64,000 nucleotides of DNA from Sympetrum striolatum. Taxonomy: Eukaryota; Arthropoda; Insecta; Odonata; Libellulidae. Each line of letters starts with the position of its first letter. Position 1 is the first letter of the stretch. Under the pieces are notes generated by a model. It made no database searches and was not told the DNA's origin. It saw only the letters and a list, made by a program, of their open reading frames with translations. This document shows positions 23,601 to 34,566 of this stretch, in pieces. Position numbers and translations under genes: made by a program. The stretch covers positions 620,001 to 684,000 of the forward strand of contig CANPUZ010000050.1 in NCBI GenBank assembly GCA_947579665.1. The letters are read 5' to 3'.

Positions 23601-26221
23601 AAAAAGAAAATCTGAGGAAGCAAAGTAAAGTAAAAGAAAGGATTGTGAAATATATAAGAGATGATAGTTTTAAAATTCACAAGTTTTTGTCAGTTAAGTT
23701 AATAGAGGAGGGAAAAGTATGTCTAGCCTCAGAATTGAATGAATATGAATTGGAACTCTGCATTGGTGTAGGAGTGGTGTACCAACACGGAGGAGAGCTA
23801 CATTTTCTCCACCCTACGTTCGCTGAATTTTTCATGGCTGAATCGATGAGGAAAAACGTACGAAAAGAGGATATCATAAAACTGATATCTGACGATAAGT
23901 ACAAAGTGATCAGAAGATTTCTCTCCAGCTCATTGGAAAATAAAAGCTTTGAGGAAGTTTCAGAAGAATTCTTGAAAATAAGCTGTCTTTCAGATGTAAT
24001 GGAAAGGGCTACAATATTAGATATCCGTTATGATTCTGATAGTTTTTGTTCTGCTAAGATCATAAAAAAGTTGCTTGTGAATTTTGAACAAAAGGTAGAG
24101 GTAAGCGTAGTAAATAAGTTGTTTGAGAAAATTGAATCAAGAAAAGAGAGTATGAGTTATGTTGGGAGTTTTCTCACTGTTCAAATGATGACACAGCTGT
24201 TGAATCGAAATTTTGAGGTTAACTCCATTTTTTTTCTGCATTTTGTGAGATTCGCAGAGAGTGCTAAAGAAGTAATGGATGTACTGAATGAATGCATTCC
24301 ACTTGGAAGTGATGGGGAACCTGGGAGTAGCTATACGAGAAGCAAAAGAAGGGAAGAAGATATTAATAACGAAGATACGCGTCTTGTGCTGTTGTTAAGG
24401 AAAAAGGATTACTACGAAAATGGTTTACTTCGCAATGCAATGGGGAATGAAAGAGTTGAAATATCTGCTCATATTTTAAAGTTTTTCAGAGATCGTTTAG
24501 GAAAGGAGCAATTTTTGGAAAGGATAATTAAAAGTTTTGAGTATAAGTTACAAATACGTAATTTCATATTTAATGAGGGTATAGACAAAGTCTGCAGTTT
24601 CATCAAAACATTGCAAAATGTTTTTGACAATGAAATACAAATCTTGATTGACAATGATCTTAAATTTAGATTAATCCAGAACTCTTTTTATGAAATTGAT
24701 GGTATGCATGGAGAAGTCCTTCCATTTCAGAAAGTGGTCAGCATATTACAGGAATTTACTGACAGTGAACGACTGAAGGAACTCCTCCTGAGTCGTGATG
24801 ATGATGGTGATTACTTAATACACAATTTCATAAAAGAGTGTCCACACATCCCAACGGTGATATATTTGAAAGTCATTGAGCAGCTGTTGACAGATAATTG
24901 CACCATGAAAAAGTTCTTAAGGAGTAAAGATAGAAACTTAAAAAATGCACTTCATTTAGCTGCTTCAAAAGGGGATATGCATATTATTGAGATTATACAA
25001 TTTTTTGGTAATTATCTCAAAAAAGAAGAATTGAAGGAAACACTCCTTAGCGAAGATAAATATGATCATAATGTAATCCAATGTTTATTTAGATTTAATT
25101 CCCCAGAAATGTTAATCGATAATTTGGATAGTCTCAAAGAAATTATTGGCGAAGAGGATTTCAAAGATTTGCTTAAAACTAAAAATAGGAATAATGGAAG
25201 CATATTTCATTTCACTGCTTCTAAGGATGAAATTTTAGAGGGTATTATTCAAGGTTGTTACAAAATTTTAGGAAAAGAGGAGACTAAGGAATTGCTCCTC
25301 AGTAAAGATAAATATGATCAAAATGTAATTCATTACTTATTTAAATATAATTCCACTAATAAATTAATAGACAATTTGAATTGTATCAAGGGAACTATTG
25401 GGGAAGATGGTTTGAAAATGTTGGTTAAAAGTAAAAATAGTGATAATCAAAACATATTTCATTGCATTGCTCTTCAGGATAAAATCTTAGATGGTACTTT
25501 TCTAGGTTGTGACCATATTTTAGGAAGAGTGGAGGCTAAGGAATTGCTCCTTAGTAAAGATATTTATGATCATAATGTAATTCATTTCTTATTTAAAAAT
25601 AATTCCACTGATATATTAATATACAATTTGAGATGTATCGAGGGAATTATTGGGGAAGAGGGTTTGAAAATATTGCTTAGAAGTAAAGATAGTGATAATT
25701 TTAACATATTTCATTATACTGCTTATAATAATCATAATATAGAATTGTCTTTTCTAGATTCGTATTTTTGTCCAGTAGACTTAGTAGACCTTTTTTTGGA
25801 GAGAACTGTATTTGGTCAGACATGTTTGCATATTGCAGCCATATTAAAGGGAATGTACCCAATGTATTTAATAGATTATGCACATCAGTTGCTTGAAAGT
25901 CGTTTTGAAGAGTTTCTTCTGGCACAAGATAACGATGGAAATACATTCTTCCATTCCATGATTAAATCAGATATCCATGAAACAAATTATGTGTTTCTTA
26001 TTTTTCGTTTCACCAAAGATAAGGTTTCAAGTGATGTTTTTAATAGGTTATTGAGGGTGAGGAATAACGAGGGAAAAACATTTCTAGAAATGAATCATAT
26101 ATATATTGAGAAAGTAATTAAATATTTTGAAGGAATTAGAGAGGAAGACTTGTTAGAAGAATTCTTGAAGGTAAATAAAAGGAATTATGCATTAGGGGAT
26201 ACAGGGTGTTGTTTAGTGTAG
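20693..26221 (+). CDS. NACHT-domain STAND NTPase with ankyrin-like repeats (NLR-like)
   Basis: A single open exon encodes 1,842 residues. The start is taken as the ATG at 20693 (MDAEDCKILHKAIKDGD). It has G at -3 and +4 and lies 37 bp after a consensus acceptor, TTTATTCCAG at 20647-20656, so an upstream 5' UTR exon is likely. Residues 1-65 look like one or two degenerate ankyrin repeats. The region to about 670 is unassigned. The NACHT ATPase has Walker A GCGKST at 691-695 (preceded by DNA) and Walker B FIFFDGYDE at 774-782, with the winged-helix signatures GIPL near 927 and FLHPTFAEFF at 1038-1047. From about 1370 to the end are ankyrin-like repeats, including three 84-residue units. The protein ends GDTGCCLV. 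STAND NTPases oligomerise on ligand binding, so a sensor role is inferred. No LRR, CARD, pyrin or TIR domain is seen. Confidence 0.85.
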   Translation: MDAEDCKILHKAIKDGDVNLVSHLMENHAAEQYFLDEGASALCHAFSNEKYEIATFLISKGAKIHDSEMDDLYDLEIDLTRVNHLLKHYNTKSDKSCVDKLMFVSWSRQGFDGPHRKAVRTMYKDLFESEIMKLLMMVLETIAFDVFYDFESEDVNRLHRLDVEEMEIYGLTRSDLKEIFVGAKNLMSGDPKKKAKVYGVVAEELCHLAMTTLFENGAKPYRKDQTMLTQDFWNIIRAVESLAGRSCQLESSIKTIFTDYEKRQWECELIARVPYVIGFYGEATARGILMESSELSRLLSFYEENVIPKCRVWTDPSVNTKPHRKMEELMEKHDLISSEEKTITPLKEGFPPFSEYLDDFPPFPEYPELKREGIFVLTTNCTKLCTLHVFHELKEKYGDLMKKKVLFLSRKCIKSEIGKIINALKGNVWDYLIIVMNKRALNLLEFYFEYLENFNAFLINGMKIIIITSSQSIDQKFNFERAVNYKWDELTDEYKSKLEIIHFLFKGQEEYVYVEKGDFPESFNEDEIMQIIGEVIEVDDGKDLYSQGYIPETYVERAFTATTVDGEFFDNIPRDTSVFLSGFSKKDFEEGLISKVQVQCLEKSDDKLQEDKSVYISKGNDFTTFMDLVGKNTGKTTIWLHHEKSVFYLKNSNSTSDEFKRHTKVASFSEKEILDFLKSKRILIISDNAGCGKSTVVSNLISIVRKNRSDSWIWRIDFNKFSNDEKDTHSLANLDPNSNEEEVIDHLCLMLRLNGGFEKYLFRRFRDRPFRRCFIFFDGYDEIPSKYMNGALKILSTLKEKTAVNLIITTRKHQQEELEKTLDTYTHRLLPLSKKYQIEFLNKLWKNKLKDPKGKGEQRDVEDKIQNIIDESKTEGTVLEYQKLIQELKRIDQGKILNSIENLDFSNFAKYILEKSSLGKEAMEFIGIPLHLYLIGIINFNNNFNVETAHDIYSLYNKFIEQKILILLEEKENLRKQSKVKERIVKYIRDDSFKIHKFLSVKLIEEGKVCLASELNEYELELCIGVGVVYQHGGELHFLHPTFAEFFMAESMRKNVRKEDIIKLISDDKYKVIRRFLSSSLENKSFEEVSEEFLKISCLSDVMERATILDIRYDSDSFCSAKIIKKLLVNFEQKVEVSVVNKLFEKIESRKESMSYVGSFLTVQMMTQLLNRNFEVNSIFFLHFVRFAESAKEVMDVLNECIPLGSDGEPGSSYTRSKRREEDINNEDTRLVLLLRKKDYYENGLLRNAMGNERVEISAHILKFFRDRLGKEQFLERIIKSFEYKLQIRNFIFNEGIDKVCSFIKTLQNVFDNEIQILIDNDLKFRLIQNSFYEIDGMHGEVLPFQKVVSILQEFTDSERLKELLLSRDDDGDYLIHNFIKECPHIPTVIYLKVIEQLLTDNCTMKKFLRSKDRNLKNALHLAASKGDMHIIEIIQFFGNYLKKEELKETLLSEDKYDHNVIQCLFRFNSPEMLIDNLDSLKEIIGEEDFKDLLKTKNRNNGSIFHFTASKDEILEGIIQGCYKILGKEETKELLLSKDKYDQNVIHYLFKYNSTNKLIDNLNCIKGTIGEDGLKMLVKSKNSDNQNIFHCIALQDKILDGTFLGCDHILGRVEAKELLLSKDIYDHNVIHFLFKNNSTDILIYNLRCIEGIIGEEGLKILLRSKDSDNFNIFHYTAYNNHNIELSFLDSYFCPVDLVDLFLERTVFGQTCLHIAAILKGMYPMYLIDYAHQLLESRFEEFLLAQDNDGNTFFHSMIKSDIHETNYVFLIFRFTKDKVSSDVFNRLLRVRNNEGKTFLEMNHIYIEKVIKYFEGIREEDLLEEFLKVNKRNYALGDTGCCLV
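25019..25774 (+). repeat. Three 252 bp tandem repeats inside the NACHT-ankyrin gene
   Basis: Units start at 25019, 25271 and 25523. The shared landmark GATaaaTATGATCA.AATGTAAT falls at 25055, 25307 and 25559, exactly 252 bp (84 codons) apart, and the frame is kept. Each unit encodes two ankyrin-like halves (LLLSKDKYDQNVIHYLF..., then K.LLKSK..DN..IFH..A). Units 2 and 3 are the most alike. Confidence 0.85.
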
Positions 26222-29085
26222 ACTGGGTGGATCCCAAAATTAAATTGTAGATTATTACAATGTAAAAAGCACCATTTCTGTGATTCTTATAATTTATTTA
26301 ATAATCTTTCTGTTGTTGTTATTTATCGAATTCAAATGGCCTTTTTGTAATTTAAGAAGGCTTTCGTATGTAAGTGACATGTATGTAGATATTTATATAA
26401 AAGTGTTAACCACCGTCAAGTTGACGGGTTCTTATTTCTCTGTTCGCATGCAATATTTATACGCACATATTAATTCATAATGTTCTAATGACAAATACAT
26501 ATTCATATAACCTCAAAATGTACATAAATGTGTCAATAAGAGTATATTACGATGGGCCTGGAATCCCCGTGTTTTATTGACAGATTGAGCTCCGATTCAA
26601 CAATCGTTGTCAGGGGAATTGTTTTTTAAATACTGCAAAATTTTTATATTGTTTAATTCGCCAAACATCTCATAGTTTAAAGAAGTACATTAGATTAGAG
26701 TCTATAATCAATTTCCCTTCTATTGGTCCTTTTTTCATTTCATGGGATCATTATTTTCAATTTAAATAAGAAGGGAAGCCCGTAATACAACGAAAACAAA
26801 CTCTACGTACATTTCTTATGAAAGTCTATCATATTTTTTTGGAGTCGAACCTGGTCCTTTTATCAAAGTGAAACCTTCACAGCCATATATTCGTTTGATA
26901 TCTATAAAGAAGACCTTCTTGTTGTGGTTCTATCCATTTATAGACATCAGCAGCTCATGCAAGATGTAGGTTTGATTCAGTTGTAGATTATATACATTTA
27001 AGGTTACACCCTTATGCAGTCCTTTAAAAAATTCTTTTCATTCTTCAGTAATTATAGTAGATTACTGCATAAGAGTGGCAACAAATCTATTCCAGTAGTA
27101 AAATATCATACTGGTTAACACATTTAACGATAAGAAAATCTATATTTAAATAAGAGTACACAATGGAAATTGGGTGAAATTCGAGGGGAGTGTTACTAAT
27201 AGGAATTTTTATCAGAACCTATAATACACAGTAATGCTTTTTGGATCTTACGTGTGACAATTTGCTTTCAATTTCATCGAATATTTTAATCTTAAAGGTC
27301 TCTCCTTGAGTGTTGAAGGAAGTGTCCGAAAGCGCAGATTGCTTTATTTAAGCAGCACATGAAAGGGAATTTGAAAGGGTCTCGAATGATAGGAACATTG
27401 TAATTGTGATTACTACATTTAAAATAGATCACGGAGTGAAGGAAGCCACTTTTATAAACCTAATTTTTTAACATTTTGATTAGTCAACATCAACATATTG
27501 TGTTCTATCCGGAAGCAGGTCCTGCACGCCACTGCCATCTCCATTCCCCTCTGTCCATAGCCTTAGTCTCTCTATTCTTCATTTTCACCTCTTCCACCAT
27601 CTTTATTCTTCCTCTCTTATTCCTTCCTTGCGCCTTCTAATGCCTCTTGCAGTGCTCTATTCCATCCAATTACGTGGCCCAAACGGTTAGCTTTCCTTAT
27701 TTCCTTCATACTTCAAATTGAGAAGCAAATTAAAACTAATTAGAGAGACTGACTGCTAGGCATTTCATAGAGAAAATTATGAACTCTCTTAGCATAATAA
27801 ATCCACAAAAATCTTGTTTCGTGTAGAATAACACAGTGGTAAGGGAAAGGAGGAGAAAAGAAACACGTTTTAAGTGAATGTAACACAGCGCTTTGCATTT
27901 AAAATTGTTTCAAACATTTTCACTGTCGGAAGGATTTCCAATTTGAAAGTACATCTTTTCAAAGAATCCTGTCTTCTTAATTAAAGATCCATTTCGTATT
28001 TTTAATGTTAAACTTGGCCTACCTTATATTTTATTTCGTAGAACTATTACTTTCATTTTCATTGGCGGAATTGGAAAAAGGAGCCAAATTGTTTTAAAAA
28101 AATCAACGTAACCACTAGCTGTATGGTATCAAATTACTCAGCAAGTAGAATGGGAAAAAAAGAACGGCTATTTCAATCAAAGATCGTTATCAAACAATTA
28201 AGTCATTGGCAATCACTTCCACGTTAGAGAAGCAACCAAAAGTATTGAACAATATCCACTAACCGCGTGCATCGAAAAAGGCTGCAGGGGGTACCATAAA
28301 AATCTGACCGCCTGGATTACGATTTTAAAAGTTATAAACAATTCAAACGAGCAACAATTTATTATCCCCGTCGTCTCACTCGTCCTTATAGATAAACAAG
28401 TGTCTTTTGATCGACGTTCCACGATGAAAATGAAGATTTTTCGTGATTTTGCAAGAAATTACCCGATTACACACGGCAACGTAGCCGTTGGGTTTGGGTA
28501 GGGAGAAGGTTTTTCTAGCAAAAATCTAGAAATACTCCCCCCACCCAACCCAACCCAACCCAGCCCAACCCCCGTTGAGATATTTAAAACACCCGCCTAT
28601 ATGACTGAGCAACTTTGCAGTGTTAAAACCAAATCTTAGAGATTAGGGAACATTTTCACAACAGGAGAACGCTCTCAAGAAGGTGGGTTCGAAAAACATG
28701 CGAAAGGTAAAGAAAGGAAAAGTATATTTAGCGATTAAATTAGATAAAATAAGAAGTAAAAGACAAGTGGAAAAACCAATTAAAACGTAAATACATTAAT
28801 GAGTGTTCTACTTTTCGGTAGGCTCATGAACAACCACTAATCCCTATCAATCGCCTTCTCCTTCACATCCTTATATTTAACCCCACCCCTTAAAAAACTC
28901 TTTTTCAAGTATCGAATTCTAAAAATCAGGAATAAAGTCTTAAAGTATATCTTAACGTCGCCCAAACGGCCTAAATTTTACCAAAAAAACAAAATCCGCC
29001 AAAATTCACGTCCATGCTAAAACTATAAGGACCACGATTTTAATTTTTAATATTCACACAGTACTTCATAATTGGAGTATTTTAA
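26222..29085. other. No gene recognised
   Basis: A possible ATTAAA polyadenylation signal for the NACHT gene lies at about 26238. The remainder is AT-rich. A C/T-rich stretch at 27540-27660 and an (AACCC)-rich stretch at 28545-28575, opposed by GGGTTTGGGTAGGG at about 28490, are simple-sequence features. Confidence 0.35.
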
Positions 29086-29088
29086 TGT

Positions 29089-29672
29089 AAAAAATCTGAT
29101 GTGGCAAACACATGACTTTCTCCGTATTTACTGAAAACAGAAGCCCAAGCCGGTAATATATAAATAACGCCAAAACAATGAGTGTTACAGGAAAATGTTT
29201 CATACAAGCTTTGTAGTAAAAAACATTATCTATAACTTTGGTACATAATTGTATATACCTACATTGCATTCTTACAGAGATAAGTATGAAAAACTTCAAT
29301 TTCTGGGTAAACAACAACTTCCGGTTAACCATTATTGGGGAATAACTCCTAAATAATCAATGTGACAAAAAATGTTTTATACAAACGTTGTAGTAAAGTA
29401 CATTATCTACAACTTTTGTGCGTAAATGTATATACCTATGTTGCCTTCTTACAAAGATATTTAAGAAAATTTTTTTTCCGGATAAACCGCAACTTCCGGT
29501 AAAGCGATATTCACCGAAAACTAATCAATCATTGGCATTGTTAGGAAAATTCTAAATATAAATTTTTAAAATGATCGGATAATTACTTTTTAAGATAGAG
29601 CGCACACAAACTTTTTAACCACAGACAGACAGACAGACACACACAGACAGACATGTTCGGGAAAATAGCGTA
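29089..29672 (-). repeat. E-family iterated element, copy E4, truncated
   Basis: Starts AAAAAATCTGATGTGGCAAA with CACATGACTTTCTCC like E1, carries two monomers and the AAGATAGAGCGCACACAAAC block with (CAGA)n, then stops at GGGAAAATAGCG. The usual GGAGAAAGTAAAAA terminus is missing, and C-family flank sequence (ATATAGCTATATAG) follows directly, so the E copy was cut by, or joined to, the C cluster. Confidence 0.75.
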
Positions 29673-29752
29673 AACTATATAGCTATATAGCTATATATAT
29701 GAATGAATCCGGAGAAGCATCTATATATAATAGATAGATAGGTATATAGATA

Positions 29753-30834
29753 GGATACTAATTCACAGCCTAAACCACAAGCGTCATCGGCTTGAAATTT
29801 TTACGACGCATTGGCCATAACGTGTAACCACCAGAAAAATTGTGATTTTGAACCTCAGTGTCATGGGTTCGATTCCAGAGGGCCCCAAAGTCCCGATTTT
29901 TCCCATTTAAATGCATTGCGTTGATTTTCGGGAATTTTTAAAAAATACTTGCCAGATAGGTAGGGACTTAAAACTCAAGGAGCCAATATATATGGTCAAG
30001 GTCTATTGAAAACATAAATGAGTTATACGTAAAATATCCTGGGTTTGATGCTAGGTCAAGGCAAAAATCGGCCGTTTAAAATACATTGTGGCGATTTTTA
30101 AGATTTTTTTTGGACCCCTTCCCGATGACATGGAAACTTGAAATTCAGCATGAAGTTGAAGATCATAAATATATTTCATAATCAAGTTTTACATATTCGC
30201 TGATGGTCCTTGGTTCGATCCCAGAGAGCCATTTACATTCCTCAATGCATTTCTTATGGAGATAACGGAAAAAGGTTTTAGGTACTTTCCGGCATGATAT
30301 CGACTTCAAACTTTGTTTAAAAATAAGATAAGGTCCTAATAAGTCATAATGTGCATTCCCAGCTAACAATATTTCCTGGGTTCGACACCAGGCCTCTCTA
30401 CAATCAGTAAATTATCCGATTTTTAGGAATTTTTTTGAACCCCTTCCCAATAATATTAAAACATGAAATTAGGTATATAGATAGAGAACATAGACACACT
30501 TTAAAAACATGTTTTAGATTTCCAAGATAGTCCTTGGTTCGAATCCAGAGAGCCATTTACGTTATTGTAAAGTAGGACGTCGTTTGAGGCAGTTGGAGGC
30601 AATATTTCTGCTTGAATTTTCACACATAGTAAGAGATGGTGATTTTCTGTTGTGCCGCATATTACGTTCACCAGGAAGGCCTAGGTTTGATGCCAGACGA
30701 TTAAATTGCAGCGAATTTAAAGAACTTTTTCAATCCCTTTTTATTTTTTATTGAGGGCCGTCCCGATATGATGCCGACAAGAAATTAGTGTTGTCGATCT
30801 GCTTGCAGTATGCAAGCTACATTTTACTCGTATA
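29753..30834 (+). repeat. C-family element C1 (monomers 1-6)
   Basis: Begins GGATACTAATTCACAGCCTA and ends GCTTGCAGTATGCAAGC with TACATTTTACTCGTA. B-box-like sites lie near 29873, 30047, 30210, 30379, 30534 and 30685. Monomer order is 1-2-3-4-5-6, as in C9. Its upstream flank carries the GAATCCGGAGAAGCATC module. It faces C2 tail to tail across a TA microsatellite. Confidence 0.85.
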
Positions 30835-30906
30835 TATATATGAATATATGATATATGAATGAATCCGGAGAAGCATCTATATATAATAGATATATATATA
30901 TATATC

Positions 30907-30990
<84 letters not shown>
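30835..30990. repeat. (TA)n microsatellite with embedded C-family palindrome module
   Basis: A TA run of more than 80 bp (30907-30990) is preceded by ATATGAATGAATCCGGAGAA and AGCATCTATATATAATAG. It sits at the centre of the inverted pair C1/C2. Open frames here (Tyr-Ile repeats) are meaningless. Confidence 0.9.
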
Positions 30991-30992
<2 letters not shown>

Positions 30993-32064
30993 GAGTAAAA
31001 TGTTGCTTGCATACTGCAAGCAGATCGACGACACTATTTTCATGTCGGCATAATATCGGGACGGCCATCAAAAGAAAAAAATGGAATGGATTTTTCTTAA
31101 AATTCGCTGAAATTCCATCGTCTGGCATCGAACCCGGGTCTTTACTGTAAACTTACGATGCAGCACAATAGAACATCACCATCTCTAACTATGTGTGAAA
31201 ATTCATGCAGAAATATTGGCTCCAACTCCCTCAAACGACGTCCTTCTTTTCAATAATGTAAATGGCTCTCTGGATTCGAACCAAGGACGATCTAGGAAAT
31301 CTAAAACATGTTTTTAAAATGTCTCTATGTTCTCTATCTATATGCGTAATTACATGTTTTAATATTATGGGAAGGGGTTTAAATTAATTCTTAAATATCG
31401 GATATTTTACTGATTGTAGAGACCCCTGGTGTCGAACCCAGGACATATTGGTAGCTGTGACTGCACAGTATGACTTATTAGTACTTCATCTTATTTCATA
31501 CAAAGTTTGAAGTCGATATCATGCCGGGAAGTACCTAAAACTTTTTTCTTTTATCTCCATAAGAAATGCATTGAGGAATGTAAATGGCTCTCTGGGATCG
31601 AACCAAGGACCATCAGCGAATTTGAAAAATTTGATTATTAAATATATTTATGATATCTAAACCCATGCCGAGTTTCAAGTTTCCATGCCATCGGGAAAGG
31701 GTCCAAAAAAAATCTTAAAAATCACCACAATGTATTTTAAACGGCCGATTTTTGCCTCAACCTAGCTTCGAACCCAGGATATTTTCCGTGAAACTCATTT
31801 ATGTTTTCGATAGATCATGACCATATATATAGGCTCCTTGAGTTTTGATTCGCTACCTATCCGGAAAGTATTTTTTTTTAATTCCCGAAAATCAAAGCAA
31901 TGCATTTAAACGGGAAAAATCGGGACTTTGAGGCCATCTGGAATCGAACCCATGACACTGAGGTTCAAAATCACAATTTTTCTGGAGGTTATACGTTATG
32001 GCCAATATTTCGTAAAAATTTCAAGCCATTGACGCTAGTGGTTTAGCCTGTGACTTTGTATCCT
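30989..32064 (-). repeat. C-family element C2 (monomers 6-1, inverted)
   Basis: The reverse complement of the C1 layout: it begins TACGAGTAAAATGTTGCTTG on the + strand and ends GCCTGTGACTTTGTATCC. B-box complements lie near 31127 (ATCGAACCCGGG), 31276, 31431, 31597, 31767 and 31941. With C1 it forms an inverted repeat of about 1.08 kb arms. Confidence 0.85.
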
Positions 32065-32130
32065 CTCTATATATATATATGATATATGAATGAATCCGGA
32101 GAAGCATCTATATATAATAGATATATATAA
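32065..32130. repeat. C-family junction module
   Basis: AT microsatellite plus ATATGAATGAATCCGGAGAA and AGCATCTATATATAATAG, the same module that borders most C copies. Confidence 0.8.
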
Positions 32131-33625
32131 GGTCCTGATCTATCGAAAACATAAATGACTTACACAGAACAGAAAATATCCTGGGTTTGATGCTAGGACG
32201 ATGCAAATATCTGTACTTTAAAATACACTGAGGTAGTTTTTCATTATTTTTTTACATTCACTTATCGAAATGACAAGAATTTCTCTCTTATATGAAAGAT
32301 GTATATTAAGCATAGGTTTTTGAAAAAAAAATTAGATAAGATCGTACTATTACTACCTCAAACAATGTACTGTTCCTGGGTTCAATGCCAGAGCACATTA
32401 AAATTTCTCACATAAGGAATATAAGGGAAAAATAGGACGTCGTTTGAGGCAGTTGAAGCCAATAGTTCTACCTGAATTTTCACACATAGTTATAATTGGT
32501 GATTTTCTGTTTTGCTGCATAGTAAGTTCACCAGGAAGACCCAGGTTCGATGCCAGACGGAGGAATTGCAGCGAATTTTAAGAATATTTTCAATCCTTTT
32601 CTTTCTTTTGTTGACCATCTTGAAATGATGCTGATATGAAATTAGTGTTTTTCATAATTTTTTTATGCACTTATCGAAATGATAGGAAGTTCTTGCTTAG
32701 ACAGAAGATGAATATTAAGAGTTGGTTTAAGAATAAAAATTTCATAAGGCCCAACTATTACTGTGTTTGATGCCAGACCACAATTACTTTTCTCTCATAA
32801 GGAATATAAGGGGAAAGTAGGACGTCGTTTGTGGCAGTTGCAGCCAATATTTCTGCTTGAATTTTCAGATATAGTTAGAGATGGCGATCTTCTATTGTGT
32901 TGCATAGGAAGTATCACCAGAAAGACCCGGGTTCAATTCCGGGCAGTATGTCGCCCATATAAAATACATAGGGTTAGTTTTTCAGTGTTTTTTTGATACA
33001 CTTATCGAAATGATAGGAAGTTCTTGTTTAGATAGAAGATGTATATTGTGGCTCGGTTTAAGAAAAAAATTTAGATAAGACCATGCTGTTACTGGGTTTG
33101 ATGCCAGAGCGCATTACATTTTCTCACATAATAATAATAATAATAATAATAATGCCGTCTTATTTTTTGGGCGAATTTTAGCCTAGGAAGGCTATTCCTC
33201 CAATTAACCCCTTTTCTTAATTTTATTCTTTTTTTTGCATTTTCATTTTATTAATATCACACAACATACACAGACAACCATTCCCTAACGGGAAAAATCC
33301 GATTAGCCGGGATTCGAACCCGGGACCATGAGGTCATATATATACATAAGGATTAGATGTGAAAAGTAGGACATTGTTTGAGGTAGTTGTAGATAATATT
33401 TCTGCTTGAATTTTCACACATAGTTGGAGATGTTGGTCTTCTGTTGCGGTGCATATTAAGTTCACCAGGAAGACCGGGTTCGATGCCAGACAATTAAATT
33501 TTAGCGAATTTTAAGAATATTTTCAATACTTTTTCTACTTTTGAGGACCCTCTCGATATGATGTCGACTCGAAATTTGTGTTATCAACATGCTTGCAGAT
33601 TGCAAGCTACATTTTACTCGTATTT
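32131..33625 (+). repeat. C-family element C3, 5'-truncated, with expanded X-6 dimers
   Basis: Starts abruptly in the GGTCCTGATCTATCGAAAAC segment before monomer 2 and ends with the usual AAGCTACATTTTACTCGTA. B-box-like sites near 32186 (monomer 2), 32381 (X), 32546 (6'), 32765 (X), 32931 (6'), 33100 (X) and 33480 (6) show three X-6 pairs. X monomers carry the GCACATTA..TTCTC(T)CATAAGGA end, and 6-type monomers carry the GAATTTTCACACATAGTT segment. A SINE-like insertion (33131-33343) splits the last pair. Confidence 0.8.
33131..33343 (-). mobile_element. SINE-like insertion with tRNA T-arm and (ATT)n tail
   Basis: Read on the minus strand it starts with GGTCCCGGGTTCGAATCCCG, a tRNA-type B box whose 5' part is missing. 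About 170 bp of body follow, with CCTAGGCTAAAATTCGCCC and AATAAGACGGC, and an (ATT)n tail. ACATA occurs at both ends (33126-33130 and 33344-33348), a possible short target duplication. Uninterrupted C copies run CTCATAAGGAATATAAGG across this point, which shows it is an insertion. Confidence 0.65.
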
Positions 33626-33639
33626 AGTAAAGGATGATT

Positions 33640-34560
33640 AGTAAATAATGCAAATAAATAATTATAATGATATGAATATAATTAATAAGTTAACTATTCA
33701 TTCACAAACTGGTGAGACATTCCGATCGATTATCTCTTTTAAGTTTCATAAAATGAAAATTTGACAAAAATTAGAATTAATCAAATACAAACTTAAAATT
33801 AACAAACTGTTGTCCTTTTTATTCTGTTTTAACATTCTTACATTTTTTTAGATATTTCTAGCTAATAATATATGTGCTTAAATGTTTACTTCAATTATTT
33901 AACTCGATCTTAACTTTCTGTGAAATCTCTGTTGAAGAACATTCCAACTCTTGTTAATAAAGGAAAGGTGCTGCCATCTCTTGATGGAAATTGGGTCTTT
34001 AGCTGTTAATAGGAACTTTTGTTGATAGATTTTTCAAATACACAGTAAAATTATTCTAAATGATGGAGCATCCAATTTAATTGTAATTATTAATTACTGA
34101 CAGACACTATTAAAGAAATGCCCATGGATAAGAAGTTTCTGAGGTCTTAATTTCGCTTGAAATTAATAAAAATTAAAAAAATTGATTTATCCTACGTCAT
34201 GGTAACCACAGCTGTAGTTTTATGCACATTCATTTTCACCTCTTCATCAATTCACTTAGGTCTTTTCGAAATTGCACACAATAGATTTGCTGTCTTAATA
34301 CCTTACCGACTAAAACATTTCAATAGCTATTACACAGCAATATTTAAATGCCACAAATGTATCGATAATTCCATTCCTGCTTTAGAAAATATTTTTTTAG
34401 TTATCGAATATATATAAGAATAGGAAAGATTCCAGTCCACCCAATTAGTTAAACATTCAAATAGATTATCGAAATAATAATAGAAGGGATCTAGGGCTTT
34501 CCTGGCGAATATTGTGGATAAAGTTCTCTCAGGTTGCATGCTGCAGGGCCACAATAACAA
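33640..34560. other. No gene recognised
   Basis: AT-rich spacer between C3 and E5. The frame at 34157-34417 has a hydrophobic start but no recognisable family. Confidence 0.35.
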
Positions 34561-34566
34561 CCCTTA

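Noticed and set aside
28545..28575. (AACCC)n run as an interstitial telomere
   Set aside because: The expected arthropod telomere unit is TTAGG (CCTAA). The run is short and irregular.
30824..31128. Open frames of alternating Tyr-Ile over 60-80 codons
   Set aside because: Pure translation of the TA microsatellite, with no coding signal.
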